From positions 172,156 through 236,155 of the forward strand of contig JAUNHH010000001.1 of the NCBI GenBank assembly GCA_030524055.1: a DNA stretch of 64,000 nt, read 5' to 3'. Positions 1-9,537 of this stretch are shown in pieces. Under the pieces are notes generated by a model. It searched no databases and had not been told where the DNA came from. It was given only the letters and a program-made list of their open reading frames with translations. The position numbers and the translations under genes were made by a program. This DNA comes from Actinomycetaceae bacterium. Lineage in GTDB: Bacteria > Actinomycetota > Actinomycetes > Actinomycetales > Actinomycetaceae. How positions within the stretch are numbered: position 1 is the stretch's first letter; the number at the start of each line of letters is the position of its first letter.

Positions 1-92
1 GGCATAGTTGCGCGCTCAAGGCACCGTAAATTCGCCTTTTAACGCTGCCTTGAGGCACAAAGTATGCCCTGAGATAAAAACTCTGCCTTGAG
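1..92. repeat. Mirrored 19-bp-period array, copy 1 (cut by window edge)
   Basis: A 9-bp word CTCAAGGCA (first copy cut by the window edge, bases 1-4; second at 15-23) is followed by a 22-bp centre (24-45) and then by its reverse complement TGCCYTGAG at 46-54, 65-73 and 84-92. Adjacent words on each side are separated by exactly 10 bp, so the period is 19 bp. The centre holds a small palindrome (GTAAA..TTTAAC). Right-hand spacers tend to read nnnCAAAGTA. The same architecture, with the same centre length and period, recurs at 22604-22757. Function unknown. Confidence 0.85.
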
Positions 93-139
93 CGCCAGCG
101 CAGGCACACCAACACCTATCACATTGACAACAGTGGAAA

Positions 140-168
140 GCCCGCCCTCGTCAATGACGAGAGCGGGC
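140..168 (-). terminator. Hairpin behind htrA built from the ACGAGGGCGGG word
   Basis: Arms GCCCGCCCTCGT (140-151) and ACGAGAGCGGGC (157-168) pair with one mismatch around a 5-nt loop, about 20 bp beyond the stop codon of the protease gene. Its position and GC-rich stem fit a transcription terminator. One arm is a copy of the word dispersed over the window. Confidence 0.6.
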
Positions 169-190
169 CCACCCACAATGCCTGCCCCAC

Positions 191-2293
191 TTACTGGGCA
201 GCTGCCTGCAACTTAGCTTTGACCTCTTGAGACTTACCGTCACGAATAAAGGTCACTGTCACTTCCGAACCCACGGTGTAGCGACGGATAAAGCCTGACA
301 GCGCCTTAGACGAAGACACCTCATTGCCATCAACGGCAACAATCACGTCACCTGCTTTCAGGCCTGCGGTATCTGCTGCTCCACCTGGGGACACAGTTTC
401 CACTCGCGCACCGGCTTTGGTCACACCATTAGCGGTCACCGCGTCGGTCGCAATAGTCACACCCAGCGCTGCGTGATCCACAGTGCCATCAGCAATCAGA
501 TCCTTGACCACTGACACCACTAAATCAGCGGGAATCGCAAAACCAAGACCAATCGACCCGGAAACTTGCGACGCAGACACACGATCATTCAACGAGGCAA
601 TCGACGAATTAATGCCAATCACAGAACCGCTCGCATCAAAAAGCGGGCCACCAGAGTTCCCTGGGTTAATTGAGGCGTCAACCTGAATAGCATTGGTAAT
701 CACAGAATCACTCATTGCAGGAGCTTTCTGAGAATTCCCACCTTCCGGGAGTTGCCCAAAAGGATCCTCCGGATTATTCGGAGATTGCTGATTCGGAGAG
801 GGCTCTTCCCCACCTTCAGTGGCAACTTCCACTGGGCGGTCCAGCGCCGAAATAATGCCCGTAGTCACGGTATTCGACAAGCCTAAGGGCGAACCAATGG
901 CCATCACCTGCTGGCCGACTTTCAGTTCTGCGGAAGTACCGAAAGTCCCCACCGTGAGATCATTTGGCGCATCAACCAGGCGAATAACTGCAAGGTCCGT
1001 GGTTTTATCATGGCCCACAATATCGGCTTTATAAATCCGCCCATCAGCCAGCGTCACGGAAATCGCTTCTTTCGCGCCAATCGCTGAAGCAATCACGTGA
1101 TAATTGGTGACAATATTGCCCTCCGCGTCATAAATCACGCCAGAGCCAACACCCGCAGCAGAATCCGTTGCCACATTAATTGTCACCACCGCGGGGGATA
1201 CTGCAGCAGCAACTGCCTGCCAGTCCGCAGTTTTACCGGTAGCGTCAACCTTAGGCACCGTATGTGAGGTCGCCTCAGCTGGGGACGCTCCGCCGCCGCG
1301 AGCGCCCTCACCAACTCCACCGCCGCCAACAACAGCCAGCGTCGTCCCTACCGTGACCAGCGCGGTCACCACCATGGCAGTACCGAGAGCCAGCCAACCG
1401 GGGCCTTTTCGTTCAGAATTTCCTTGCGAGGGCGCAGCGCCAGAGCCTGAAGAGGCGCCTGCAGCCGCAAAAGCCGAGGAGCCCTGCACGCCCTGATCAC
1501 CTGACACGCCCGGGCGGCCATTACGGTCAGTGGCCTGCCAATTTTCCCACTGCCCATAGGGCTGCCCCTGCGGCGCAGGCAACGGTGTTGGCGCGCTATT
1601 AGGTGACGGCGCAGGCAACGGGGCCGCATTTGCTGCCACCGGCGGAGTCTGCGTGGGCGCACCCCCCGCAGCAGAATTGTCGAGGGCGGGGCCCGCAACT
1701 GACGCAGCATCTGGCGCTGGCAGGTCAGTTGTGGGCTGTGCAGCCTCAGAAGCGGCAGGGGTAGTGGCGGTATAGCTCTGCGAGGTCTCACCATAGGCAG
1801 AAACTGGGCGGTTATCCCACGTCACTGGTTGAGCAGCGGCATCAGGACTATAGGTGCCGGTCCCGGGAGTCAGTGACTCCCACGCTGAGGCCGCAGAGTG
1901 AGAAGGTGCAGGGGGTGTACTTGCAGCGGATGCCGATGATGACGATACCGACAGCACAGTCGTTGTCTCGTCCTGAGAATCCCCGTCAAGACGTGCGTCA
2001 TGAGGATAGGTCCGGTGAATCCTGCGAATCTGCGTATTTTCGTCAACGGGTGCGGATGCAGCGGATGCAGTCTCTGTGGCATCAGCAGCGACTGTGGCTC
2101 CCGCATCAGCGTCAGGCGTCGCAGCGTTAGCGCCTGAACTGTCAGCAGGAGAGTCAGTAGCGTTTTCGGCCCCGCCCTCGTACATGGTTCCGCCCGCATC
2201 CGCACGATCGCCGCCGGAGTGCCCATCCTCGAATGGGTTGTCGAAAGTCTGCGCTGGCCATCGGGGGACGGTATCTTCAGGGCGGTCAGTCAT
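191..2293 (-). CDS. HtrA/DegP-type membrane serine protease with PDZ domain
   Basis: This is an S1C trypsin-like protease that should degrade or process misfolded envelope proteins outside the membrane. The 700-residue product begins with about 300 residues rich in Ala, Pro, Ser and Thr and without a signal peptide, so this part is probably cytosolic. One transmembrane segment follows (about 302-325), then the protease domain with catalytic His399 (NYHVI), Asp433 (TTDLAVI) and Ser547 (GNSGGP), then a C-terminal PDZ domain (about 605-695). The start follows a clear AAGGA site 5-10 bases upstream. The long low-complexity cytosolic arm is larger than in most actinobacterial HtrA proteins and holds copies of the dispersed word (for example at 1681 and 2169). 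Whether it is the HtrA, PepD or DegQ orthologue cannot be told from sequence alone. Confidence 0.93.
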   Translation of the reverse strand: MTDRPEDTVPRWPAQTFDNPFEDGHSGGDRADAGGTMYEGGAENATDSPADSSGANAATPDADAGATVAADATETASAASAPVDENTQIRRIHRTYPHDARLDGDSQDETTTVLSVSSSSASAASTPPAPSHSAASAWESLTPGTGTYSPDAAAQPVTWDNRPVSAYGETSQSYTATTPAASEAAQPTTDLPAPDAASVAGPALDNSAAGGAPTQTPPVAANAAPLPAPSPNSAPTPLPAPQGQPYGQWENWQATDRNGRPGVSGDQGVQGSSAFAAAGASSGSGAAPSQGNSERKGPGWLALGTAMVVTALVTVGTTLAVVGGGGVGEGARGGGASPAEATSHTVPKVDATGKTADWQAVAAAVSPAVVTINVATDSAAGVGSGVIYDAEGNIVTNYHVIASAIGAKEAISVTLADGRIYKADIVGHDKTTDLAVIRLVDAPNDLTVGTFGTSAELKVGQQVMAIGSPLGLSNTVTTGIISALDRPVEVATEGGEEPSPNQQSPNNPEDPFGQLPEGGNSQKAPAMSDSVITNAIQVDASINPGNSGGPLFDASGSVIGINSSIASLNDRVSASQVSGSIGLGFAIPADLVVSVVKDLIADGTVDHAALGVTIATDAVTANGVTKAGARVETVSPGGAADTAGLKAGDVIVAVDGNEVSSSKALSGFIRRYTVGSEVTVTFIRDGKSQEVKAKLQAAAQ

Positions 2294-2398
2294 ATCCTTA
2301 TCCTTCTCAGGAGGGTTCTTTTATAGAGTCATAGTGTGTTGGCTCGATAAGTGGAGAGCCTGGATGCAAGCTGTGGGCGGACTGTGGAGAAACCGCTC

Positions 2399-4183
2399 TC
2401 ACTGCCCGGCCCGCCGCAGAGCCACGAAAAGCTCAGGATCAGGGGCAACACGCAGGTGCACGACCTCGATCCCGCGGGGCCGCTGCGCAAGCACAGCAGG
2501 CAACTCCCCCACCTCACATTGACGGTAGCGCACCTTGTAGGCGCTGCACAGGTCTAATAGCGATATATTTTGTGGCGTTTGAAACCATCGCTGATAAACC
2601 TCAGGGGTGGCCCGGCCATGTTCCAAGGTCGAAAAAATCGACCCACCCCCATCATCCACCACAATAATACGCAGGTCAGGAATGGTTTCATCAGCGGGAA
2701 TAGCCAGCGCTGCCGCATCGTGGAAAAAGGTCAGGTCCCCCATCAGCGCATGGGTCGCCTCCCCTGAAGCCAACGCCACCCCAATAGCTGTGGCCACCGT
2801 CCCGTCAATCCCGGCCAACCCGCGGTTAGCAATTGCCTTTCGCGGGCCAGGTCCATCAGCAACGAGGTCGAGGGCCCGAATAATTGACGACGCCCCGACA
2901 ATCAACGGCCCCCCGCCGCAGGCATTCCACACATGCCGCGCACTATGAGCCGCACCCGGCACGCCGCTTTCAAGAAGCCCACTCATCGCCACGCGAATCC
3001 GCTCGCATTCACTGATCCACCGCTGAAGCCACGACACAGGAGGCACGGCAGTTCCTGAAGGCGACGCAAAATGCTCGTCATGCGGCGCCTCCGCAGGTTC
3101 CAAAGCTGCCACAACCAAGGCAGCACGTCCCGCAACATCGGTCCACGTTGAATACGGACACTGGACGACAATCCGCAGATCCTCACGCGCAAGCAGCGCA
3201 GATACCGTTCGCGACAAGGTCGGTCGCCCCGTAACAACCACCTGCTGCACCTCATCTGCCAACGACGACGAAAGCAGGCTTTGCTCGAAAGGCAAGAAAT
3301 TCGCCGCCCCCGCCACACCCGACGTTGGTTCGCCCATAAGAGGGATCTGCGCAGCCTCCGCCCACTGGGGAGCCACAGGATCTGCCCCCTCACCTGCAAG
3401 AATAATAGTGCGCAATGCGGGGTCAACTGCCCCAATCCACGCAGTAGCACATGGGGCAGCAGGCACAACCGTCGTAGAGCGCGCCCAATCGACGAGGGCG
3501 GGGCCAGGCCTTTGAGGCGCGTGGTCATCGGCTGGGTCTGGCTGGCGGGCGCTCGCGGGCGGCCCTAAGGGGTCACGGAAAGCGACATTGATCTGGACTG
3601 GGCCGGGTTCCCCTGTGGGGTAACCGCAGGCAAGAGCAATAGCCCGAGTCAGCGTTGAGCGCACATCGTGACCACGTTGACCTGCTGGAATATCCCAGTG
3701 TGCGCGCACATGAGAAGCAAAAATCCCGACCTGATTAGTGGTTTGTGAGGCGCCTACTCCACGCATTTCAAAGGGCCGGTCAGCGCTAATGACAATCAGT
3801 GGAACCCGGCTGTGGCTCGCTTCAGCTACTCCTGCGTGAAGTTCAGCCACTGCCCCACCTGAGGTGGTGACAATCGCAACAGGAGTGGGTGTGGTCAGTT
3901 CGTGGGCGTCCGCGGGCCCAGTGCTGCCCCTGGATAATCCGAGGGCTAAAAAGGCTGCTGAGCGTTCATCAAGGCGAATATGTGCACGGATCTGACCGGC
4001 AGAAACAGCCTCGTGCAGCGCATAGGCCATAGGGGCGCTGCGCGAACCTGGGCAATAGACCACATCATGTACTCCGCCTTCAATCAGTGCTGCGGTCAGT
4101 GCTCGGGCGCATTCTATTGACGCTGAATCACTGGTTGGCGCGTGAGGATTTCCGGCCCCGGCCTCGTTATTCATCGTCATCAT
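2399..4183 (-). CDS. menD: 2-succinyl-5-enolpyruvyl-6-hydroxy-3-cyclohexene-1-carboxylate synthase (MenD)
   Basis: MenD is a thiamine-diphosphate enzyme of the menaquinone pathway; it adds 2-oxoglutarate-derived succinic semialdehyde to isochorismate. The product carries the N-terminal CPGSRSAP motif, the GDLTFFHD segment of the ThDP/Mg site and the GGGSIF stretch typical of the family, and its length of about 600 residues is normal. I prefer the ATG at 4183, preceded by a strong AGGGGAGAAG site. An in-frame ATG at 4225 lies 1 bp after the menC stop and could also be used through coupling. The gene is directly downstream of menC and is probably co-transcribed with it. Between menD and htrA lie 105 bp holding the htrA ribosome site. 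Confidence 0.94.
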   Translation of the reverse strand: MMTMNNEAGAGNPHAPTSDSASIECARALTAALIEGGVHDVVYCPGSRSAPMAYALHEAVSAGQIRAHIRLDERSAAFLALGLSRGSTGPADAHELTTPTPVAIVTTSGGAVAELHAGVAEASHSRVPLIVISADRPFEMRGVGASQTTNQVGIFASHVRAHWDIPAGQRGHDVRSTLTRAIALACGYPTGEPGPVQINVAFRDPLGPPASARQPDPADDHAPQRPGPALVDWARSTTVVPAAPCATAWIGAVDPALRTIILAGEGADPVAPQWAEAAQIPLMGEPTSGVAGAANFLPFEQSLLSSSLADEVQQVVVTGRPTLSRTVSALLAREDLRIVVQCPYSTWTDVAGRAALVVAALEPAEAPHDEHFASPSGTAVPPVSWLQRWISECERIRVAMSGLLESGVPGAAHSARHVWNACGGGPLIVGASSIIRALDLVADGPGPRKAIANRGLAGIDGTVATAIGVALASGEATHALMGDLTFFHDAAALAIPADETIPDLRIIVVDDGGGSIFSTLEHGRATPEVYQRWFQTPQNISLLDLCSAYKVRYRQCEVGELPAVLAQRPRGIEVVHLRVAPDPELFVALRRAGQ

Positions 4184-4226
4184 TGTCTCTTCTCCCCTAC
4201 CGTGGATCCTCATCACCCCTTTCATA

Positions 4227-5339
4227 TCAGGCGCCTACCTTTTCTTGCACATCACTCAAATAGGTGCAGATCTCTTCGAGGCGCCTGAGCCAGCGTTGCT
4301 CAAGGTCGCGAGTAGCGGGGTCGGTGGAGGCCGCCACAATACGGTCTTCATCTGGGGAAATATCACGCAACGCTAGGCGCCCATTCTCGGCAATCAGAGG
4401 CTGGGTTGTGACATCAGCAGCTAAAAGGGAGGCAGTACCCAAACCGCAGGCCGTTTCCGCATCGGTTGCGAGGCTGGCGGCCAATGCCCCGGCCTGCAAT
4501 CCTACTGAGGACTCCAATGCGGAAGACAGCACGACGTCAAGCCCAGTTTCACGCGCAATGGACACAGCCCGCATCACCCCACCAAGGGGGGCCACTTTAA
4601 TAATGGCCACATCCGCAGCCTGACTACGGGCAACTTTCAGGGGGTCTTCCGCACGGCGAATGGACTCGTCAGCGGCAATACGTACCCCGCTTTTCTGGCG
4701 GACTGCGGCGAGCTGTTCAATACTGGGGCAGGGCTGTTCAACATATTCCAGGCCACCTATTGCGTGGGCAGCGTGGTTAAGTTCGCGAATCGCCTGCAGT
4801 GCAGCGTCCTCATCCCAGGCGGCATTGGCATCCACACGGATTTTTCCGGGCACAGCGGCGCGCGCCCCTGAGTCCGCGTCCTCGCGAGCGGCAAAAAAAC
4901 CAGCGACGGCTTCGATCCGCTCACAGTCCTCATGCAGCGAGCTATTTGGATCAGCGACTTTAATTTTCGCTGTGGACGCTCCACTTGCTGCCACAATCGC
5001 CACCGCCTTTTCTGGCGAACACACGGGAATGGTGGCATTAATGGCGACGAAATCACGTGGGGGCGTCATTCGTGGGCGGCGGGCGCCATCCAGGGCGCTA
5101 CGCAACCACCAGGAGGATTCGGCTGGCCCATATTCCCAAAAAGGCGCAGCCTCACCCCACCCATTTTCACCATGAAGGAGAAGACCTTCCCGGGCGGTCA
5201 CTCCGCGGAAACGCATACGCATAGGCACCTGATAGACCAGAACCCGGTCAATTCCGTCGAGAATTCTCCGGATGGCTGTAGGAAGTTCACTGTCGTGCCA
5301 CTCGCGTATCAGGGCTGCGCTTGCAGCGGGGGATGTCAT
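4227..5339 (-). CDS. menC: o-Succinylbenzoate synthase (MenC)
   Basis: This enolase-superfamily enzyme dehydrates the MenH/MenD product to o-succinylbenzoate. The 370-residue protein shows the superfamily signature in order: the KIKVAD lysine strand, RVDANAAWD (first metal ligand), EQPC (second), AADES (third) and the IIKVAPLGG lysine strand. It is somewhat longer than the usual 320-340 residues, mainly at the N terminus, where an in-frame later start is conceivable (near MRMRFRG). It precedes menD with a 1-bp gap. The 16-bp inverted repeat immediately upstream of its start codon may affect expression. Confidence 0.9.
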   Translation of the reverse strand: MTSPAASAALIREWHDSELPTAIRRILDGIDRVLVYQVPMRMRFRGVTAREGLLLHGENGWGEAAPFWEYGPAESSWWLRSALDGARRPRMTPPRDFVAINATIPVCSPEKAVAIVAASGASTAKIKVADPNSSLHEDCERIEAVAGFFAAREDADSGARAAVPGKIRVDANAAWDEDAALQAIRELNHAAHAIGGLEYVEQPCPSIEQLAAVRQKSGVRIAADESIRRAEDPLKVARSQAADVAIIKVAPLGGVMRAVSIARETGLDVVLSSALESSVGLQAGALAASLATDAETACGLGTASLLAADVTTQPLIAENGRLALRDISPDEDRIVAASTDPATRDLEQRWLRRLEEICTYLSDVQEKVGA

Positions 5340-5355
5340 GGGGACTATTGTCCCC
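5340..5355. promoter_or_regulatory. Inverted repeat abutting the menC start codon
   Basis: GGGGAC-TATT-GTCCCC lies immediately upstream of the menC ATG in the 212-bp divergent region shared with the gene at 5552. As RNA it would form a 6-bp stem over the position of the menC ribosome site; as DNA it could be an operator. No regulator can be named. Confidence 0.35.
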
Positions 5356-5551
5356 TATGGCGAGGATTGAACGTCGGCGTGGCGGGCAGTATTGCTCACA
5401 TATTTGCGTATAACTACAGTGACATCTGGGCGTGGTGCCGCTTCTTTGCTAGTCTGCAGAGTATTACGTCCGGATCACCTAGTGATGTGGACTGCGCCCA
5501 CCAATACCTCGCACCCAATGGGTACGCCACCTGGACGGAGTTCGATAGCAG

Positions 5552-6313
5552 ATGGTTAATACATTGCGGAGAAGTGGTGTTGCGGCGTTGGTTATTGCCG
5601 GTGTGGGGATTGTATTTGGCACTCAATCCCCCACGGCAGCCGCTTTGCCCGCAGCACAAGGTCAGTGGGCGCTTCCTTCTTCTGACGCTTCAGTTCCTTC
5701 CCCCATTGACGAGGACGAGGACCTGACGTCACCACAATCGGCGGATCAGGAGCGCGCTCCCGCAGGCGACGATGCGCCGCAGTCAGCGCCGCCCAGCGAA
5801 GATCCTGATACCCCTCTTTCTGATGGCAATACTGGGCAGTCGGATACGGATACTGGTCAGGCGGATGACAGTGGTGTTGCTGATAGTGGCCAATCGCAGG
5901 CAGCATCGCCAGGAAATACAGCGCCATCAGCGGGCTCATCGGCATCACATTCTGGCCAGACTCAGTCGAGTACGCCGCCGGGAACCCTGGCAAATAATTC
6001 CTCTGGCACCAATGGCTCTGGTGACCCTCAGCGTTCGGCGGAAAATTCAGCAAATCCCACTTCCCCTCTTGAGTCTGCTACGCCTGAGGAAGGCGTAGGG
6101 CCAGCGTCCGTTCCGCGTGAAGCTACTCGGATTGCACGCTCAGAAGAGGCCTTGGCCAAAGCCCAGTCCGCTGAGCCGATTATCGCCTCTCGTATTGCAC
6201 GTACTGGTGAGCCCATTACCAGCGTGATTCTTGGCGCTGCCGCGCTCACTGTAGTTGCCGCAGCAGCACTATTTGCCCGCCAGTATTTCGCGCGAAAGTC
6301 ACAGGGCCGCTAA
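5552..6313 (+). CDS. Secreted low-complexity protein with C-terminal membrane anchor
   Basis: I do not recognise a family. The 253-residue product starts with a basic patch and a hydrophobic signal peptide (about 5-32, ending near TAAALPAA). About 150 residues dominated by Ser, Pro, Asp, Gly, Gln and Thr follow, then a hydrophobic segment (about 222-243) and a short basic tail (RKSQGR). This is the layout of a protein held at the cell surface by its C terminus, but it lacks an LPXTG motif, so it is probably a bitopic membrane protein rather than a sortase substrate. It stands alone on the plus strand between menC and the helicase gene and interrupts the menaquinone genes. Function unknown; a flexible stalk is one possibility. 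Confidence 0.75.
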   Translation: MVNTLRRSGVAALVIAGVGIVFGTQSPTAAALPAAQGQWALPSSDASVPSPIDEDEDLTSPQSADQERAPAGDDAPQSAPPSEDPDTPLSDGNTGQSDTDTGQADDSGVADSGQSQAASPGNTAPSAGSSASHSGQTQSSTPPGTLANNSSGTNGSGDPQRSAENSANPTSPLESATPEEGVGPASVPREATRIARSEEALAKAQSAEPIIASRIARTGEPITSVILGAAALTVVAAAALFARQYFARKSQGR

Positions 6314-6369
6314 GTAGGGGCCGGGGCACACGAGGCGCGGGCCCCGCCCTCGTCCCTAGGGCATTGTGC

Positions 6370-9300
6370 CTATACCCAGTGACTTCGCTGGCGCGCACTG
6401 GTCCGCGATCCCCCACGATTTTGGGTGCGGGCTGCATGAAGAACCTCCATTGCGCGCGGGTGCGAGCGCGTATCAATGACCGTTGCTGGGCCAACCGCCC
6501 TATTCCACGCTTTTTGGAAAGCCGCCGCGCATACTTTTTTATTCCCTACCACTACAGGCACCGCTAAATAGTGGTGTCGGCCTTGCACTACCCAATTCAC
6601 TACTTCTGCTGTCATATTTGTCAACGGATCGACCATTTCCAGCATTTTCGAGGAAAACTCCGGCACATGACCGATTTCTAGAATATGCCGAGGCCGACCC
6701 ACGCTAATGGGGGTAAAAAGCTCCGTTAATGCTTCCTGAAATAGGCGGCGTTCTTTTTCTGAACCCGCATTGAGACTCACGTGAATATACGCCGATTCGG
6801 TGACGGAAATAGAGCTGGGATCAATTACCGCAGAGATCACTCCCGCTTCCTGCATTGCGGCTAAAAGCGCATGTGCGGCTTGCCGATAAACAGCAGCAGG
6901 AAAGGCCCTACTCTTCCACGAAAGAATAAGCATACGCCACGTATTCATACCCACAAGTAGGGCACCAAGGAGTATTCCTCCAAGGAATAGCAAAAGAATA
7001 ACCCGCAGGGGCAAAACCACTAATAGGCGTGGATTGCGCGCAAAAATATAGACCCCCATCATCACCACAAAAGTCACAGCCGTGACTATTCCGAACAACA
7101 CCACTAGAGGGGTATGCGCTGACATAAAAGCAAAACGCGGTTTCTTCGACAGGACAGTTTCTTCATGCGGCTGCGAGCCCACAGGCCCAGTTCCCCACAT
7201 TCTTTTCACCGATTCTCGCGGCACTAAACCCGCAATAGTGGCTGTATTCAACCTCCCAATAGGATCACGTTGTTCATGTGGGGTAATCTCAGCGTATCCG
7301 CCCGCAAGGTGATCTACTACTAATTGCTGGCGATAATCTAAAACGGCATCCCGCCCAGAAACAATCACGCCATTGTCAAAAACAGCGCCCTGATCGGCGT
7401 TAAGGCTCTTCTTATCGAAATCAACACGGCTTGGCCCCCATAAATGCTCGACTTTTTGCGATAATCGACGCAGTTCGGGCGTATTATCAATCCCCGAATT
7501 GTGGCCAGCCACCGTGACAACAATCCAATTATGAGCAGCTTTATTCGGTGCGGCAGGATCTAGACGCAGCGCACGCCCATGTAATTGTTCCACCGCGGTG
7601 CGGGTTGTCACCGACGTCAGGTCAATCACGGTGTTCAGGCTTGGGCAGTCCCAGCCCTCGCCGAGCAAACCGCGCGTCCCCACCAGCAGGTGGACCTTGC
7701 CTGCTTCCATTAAGTCCGCGAGCGCCGCCACCATTGCCGCTGAACTCGCGCCTCGAGTATCGACATGAAGAATCTCTTCTCCAGGATTTGTCACGGGCAG
7801 TTCCGCGCCTACCACTGCGCGCAGATCCTCAAGAAGATGCTGATCGTCGGCCAGAAGGCGGCAGTGTTTCGCGGTGATCAGCACCGGATGCATTCCGCGC
7901 ACTTCAGGTGCGGCAGTAATCACTCGGAAACAGCGCAGGGCGCCGCCACGATTCAGATCATTGTCACGTTTTTCCTGCTCAGCTAGGACTGTACGTTCGT
8001 TATATTCCGCTAAGTCAGCGACAACGGCAGCTTTCAGGCCAGCCCCAAAATAGCGCTGTTCCAGTGAAAGAATCTCAATGACAGCGTCTTCTTTTGCCCG
8101 CGAACGTGACAGTGTGACCTCCATTGGATTACGACCTTTGCGCAGTCCCCGATCGGTGAGGTGGTAGCCGTAGGGGCGCAGCAGCGAGCGGATCTCCTCC
8201 CACTGGCCACGCTTTTGCGGGTCGGTCAGTAGGCGCGTGAGCGCATAGCGGGCAAGGAGAAGGAGTCGATCATCAACTGTGGGACGTCCGTCGTCAGGCA
8301 GACGCTCAACAACGGCTCTTTCGAAGGTGGTCAGTGTTTGTGGGGATTGGCGGGCAAGGAATCGTGATGCCGCCAAGGTCAGATAGGGGTCAGTTTCCAT
8401 TGCGCCAGCAATCCTGGCGTCAATTTCTTTCGACGAGGGCGGGGCGTCACCTTCCCCACCTTCGGAGCCAAGAACGGCGCAGAGAAGAAAATCCCTCCCC
8501 ACCTCAGAATCAAAAATCCGCTCAATATGCCCAGTGAGCTGCCCGGCATGTTTATTGAGGAATGTCATCTCCTCACGGGTGGGTTTCGTAAACCAAGCCC
8601 AGGTCCGATACGGCGCAAGATCGCCTGCGCGAATCACAGCAGGTGTGGGCACTTCATGGTCAATATCGCCCAATAGTCCCTCATAATTCGCGACCTGACC
8701 TGGGGTGGAAGGCTCCGGGTGGGTGGCAGTCAAGCCAATCAGTAACGGAGTTAGCCCCGACTGCAAAATTTCACTGCGTAAAAGAGTGACTACCAGCGCC
8801 CAATGATCAAGTAAATGGTGGCATTCATCCAAAACAATAGTGCGGACACCATGGGCAACGAGGGCGGAAATACATTCACGTGCGCCTGGGTGCAAGGTCA
8901 TTTTCAGAATATCCGGGTCCAGGCTTCGCATTGTTTTCCGTAAAGCGGCCGCCCTTTTCCTCAGGCCCTCGTTATAGGCGTCAGGATTATTCTTTTCGAG
9001 GGTGACCAACCATTCTTCGGCGATTTTCTCACTGGACCGGGCTACTCCCACTTCGCGGAGCCATTCGGCACGGGCGAGGTCAAGAAAAGGGTTATTTTTG
9101 TCAACCACGCTAAGGCGCTGGTAGGTAATGATCGTAATATCGCCAAGATTATCCGGGTCAGTACTAATAAGGGGAGCTACCCCGCTGCCCTGGGGGTCGT
9201 CACCTGAGGTGGGAGAAAAGTATTCGCGGGCCTGGGCAGCCCATTGATCCCTGATTACTGTGGTGGGCGCCAGGACCAGCGCACGCGACCCCGCTCTGAC

Positions 9301-9534
9301 GGCAAGCAACAGACCGAGGAGTGTTTTTCCGCTCCCAGGTGGAGCAACCAGATGGATAGCCTGGTTGCCGTCCTCGCCGCCATGCAGCTCCTCGTCAGTG
9401 ACTTCATCCAGGACGGTGCGTTGGTAAGAACGCAGGGTTCCAGTGAAGGTCAGGTGCTGCAAAGGAAGGGACGAGGGCGGGGCGTCAGTCACTCCTTCAG
9501 AGTAATGCGTGAGGGTCTGCCCCGCCCTCGTCAA
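6370..9534 (-). CDS. Superfamily 2 DEAD/DEAH-type helicase with membrane-spanning C-terminal region
   Basis: The 1054-residue product has the SF2 helicase motifs: Walker A APPGSGKT near residue 65, the Walker B variant DECHH, motif III LTATH, and a C-terminal RecA-like half with GLLGEGWDCP and a QLHGRALR arginine-finger motif. After the helicase core, about residues 805-870 hold two hydrophobic segments, followed by about 180 residues that read as a soluble domain. A helicase with membrane anchors is unusual. The 5' end is uncertain: the longest frame starts at a TTG within an inverted pair of the dispersed word (9471-9532), 3 bp after menB, and the GTG at 9492 is an alternative. The substrate is unknown. 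It might act in defence, in DNA uptake or in RNA handling at the membrane; the sequence does not decide. Confidence 0.85.
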   Translation of the reverse strand: MTRAGQTLTHYSEGVTDAPPSSLPLQHLTFTGTLRSYQRTVLDEVTDEELHGGEDGNQAIHLVAPPGSGKTLLGLLLAVRAGSRALVLAPTTVIRDQWAAQAREYFSPTSGDDPQGSGVAPLISTDPDNLGDITIITYQRLSVVDKNNPFLDLARAEWLREVGVARSSEKIAEEWLVTLEKNNPDAYNEGLRKRAAALRKTMRSLDPDILKMTLHPGARECISALVAHGVRTIVLDECHHLLDHWALVVTLLRSEILQSGLTPLLIGLTATHPEPSTPGQVANYEGLLGDIDHEVPTPAVIRAGDLAPYRTWAWFTKPTREEMTFLNKHAGQLTGHIERIFDSEVGRDFLLCAVLGSEGGEGDAPPSSKEIDARIAGAMETDPYLTLAASRFLARQSPQTLTTFERAVVERLPDDGRPTVDDRLLLLARYALTRLLTDPQKRGQWEEIRSLLRPYGYHLTDRGLRKGRNPMEVTLSRSRAKEDAVIEILSLEQRYFGAGLKAAVVADLAEYNERTVLAEQEKRDNDLNRGGALRCFRVITAAPEVRGMHPVLITAKHCRLLADDQHLLEDLRAVVGAELPVTNPGEEILHVDTRGASSAAMVAALADLMEAGKVHLLVGTRGLLGEGWDCPSLNTVIDLTSVTTRTAVEQLHGRALRLDPAAPNKAAHNWIVVTVAGHNSGIDNTPELRRLSQKVEHLWGPSRVDFDKKSLNADQGAVFDNGVIVSGRDAVLDYRQQLVVDHLAGGYAEITPHEQRDPIGRLNTATIAGLVPRESVKRMWGTGPVGSQPHEETVLSKKPRFAFMSAHTPLVVLFGIVTAVTFVVMMGVYIFARNPRLLVVLPLRVILLLFLGGILLGALLVGMNTWRMLILSWKSRAFPAAVYRQAAHALLAAMQEAGVISAVIDPSSISVTESAYIHVSLNAGSEKERRLFQEALTELFTPISVGRPRHILEIGHVPEFSSKMLEMVDPLTNMTAEVVNWVVQGRHHYLAVPVVVGNKKVCAAAFQKAWNRAVGPATVIDTRSHPRAMEVLHAARTQNRGGSRTSARQRSHWV
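9471..9532 (-). repeat. Inverted pair of the ACGAGGGCGGGGC word behind menB
   Basis: One copy reads forward at 9471-9483 and one reads reverse at 9520-9532, just beyond the menB stop codon. The two could pair into a stem of about 13 bp and act as a terminator or attenuator for menB transcripts. The called start of the downstream helicase lies at the edge of this pair, which makes that start suspect. Confidence 0.7.
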
Positions 9535-9537
9535 TCC

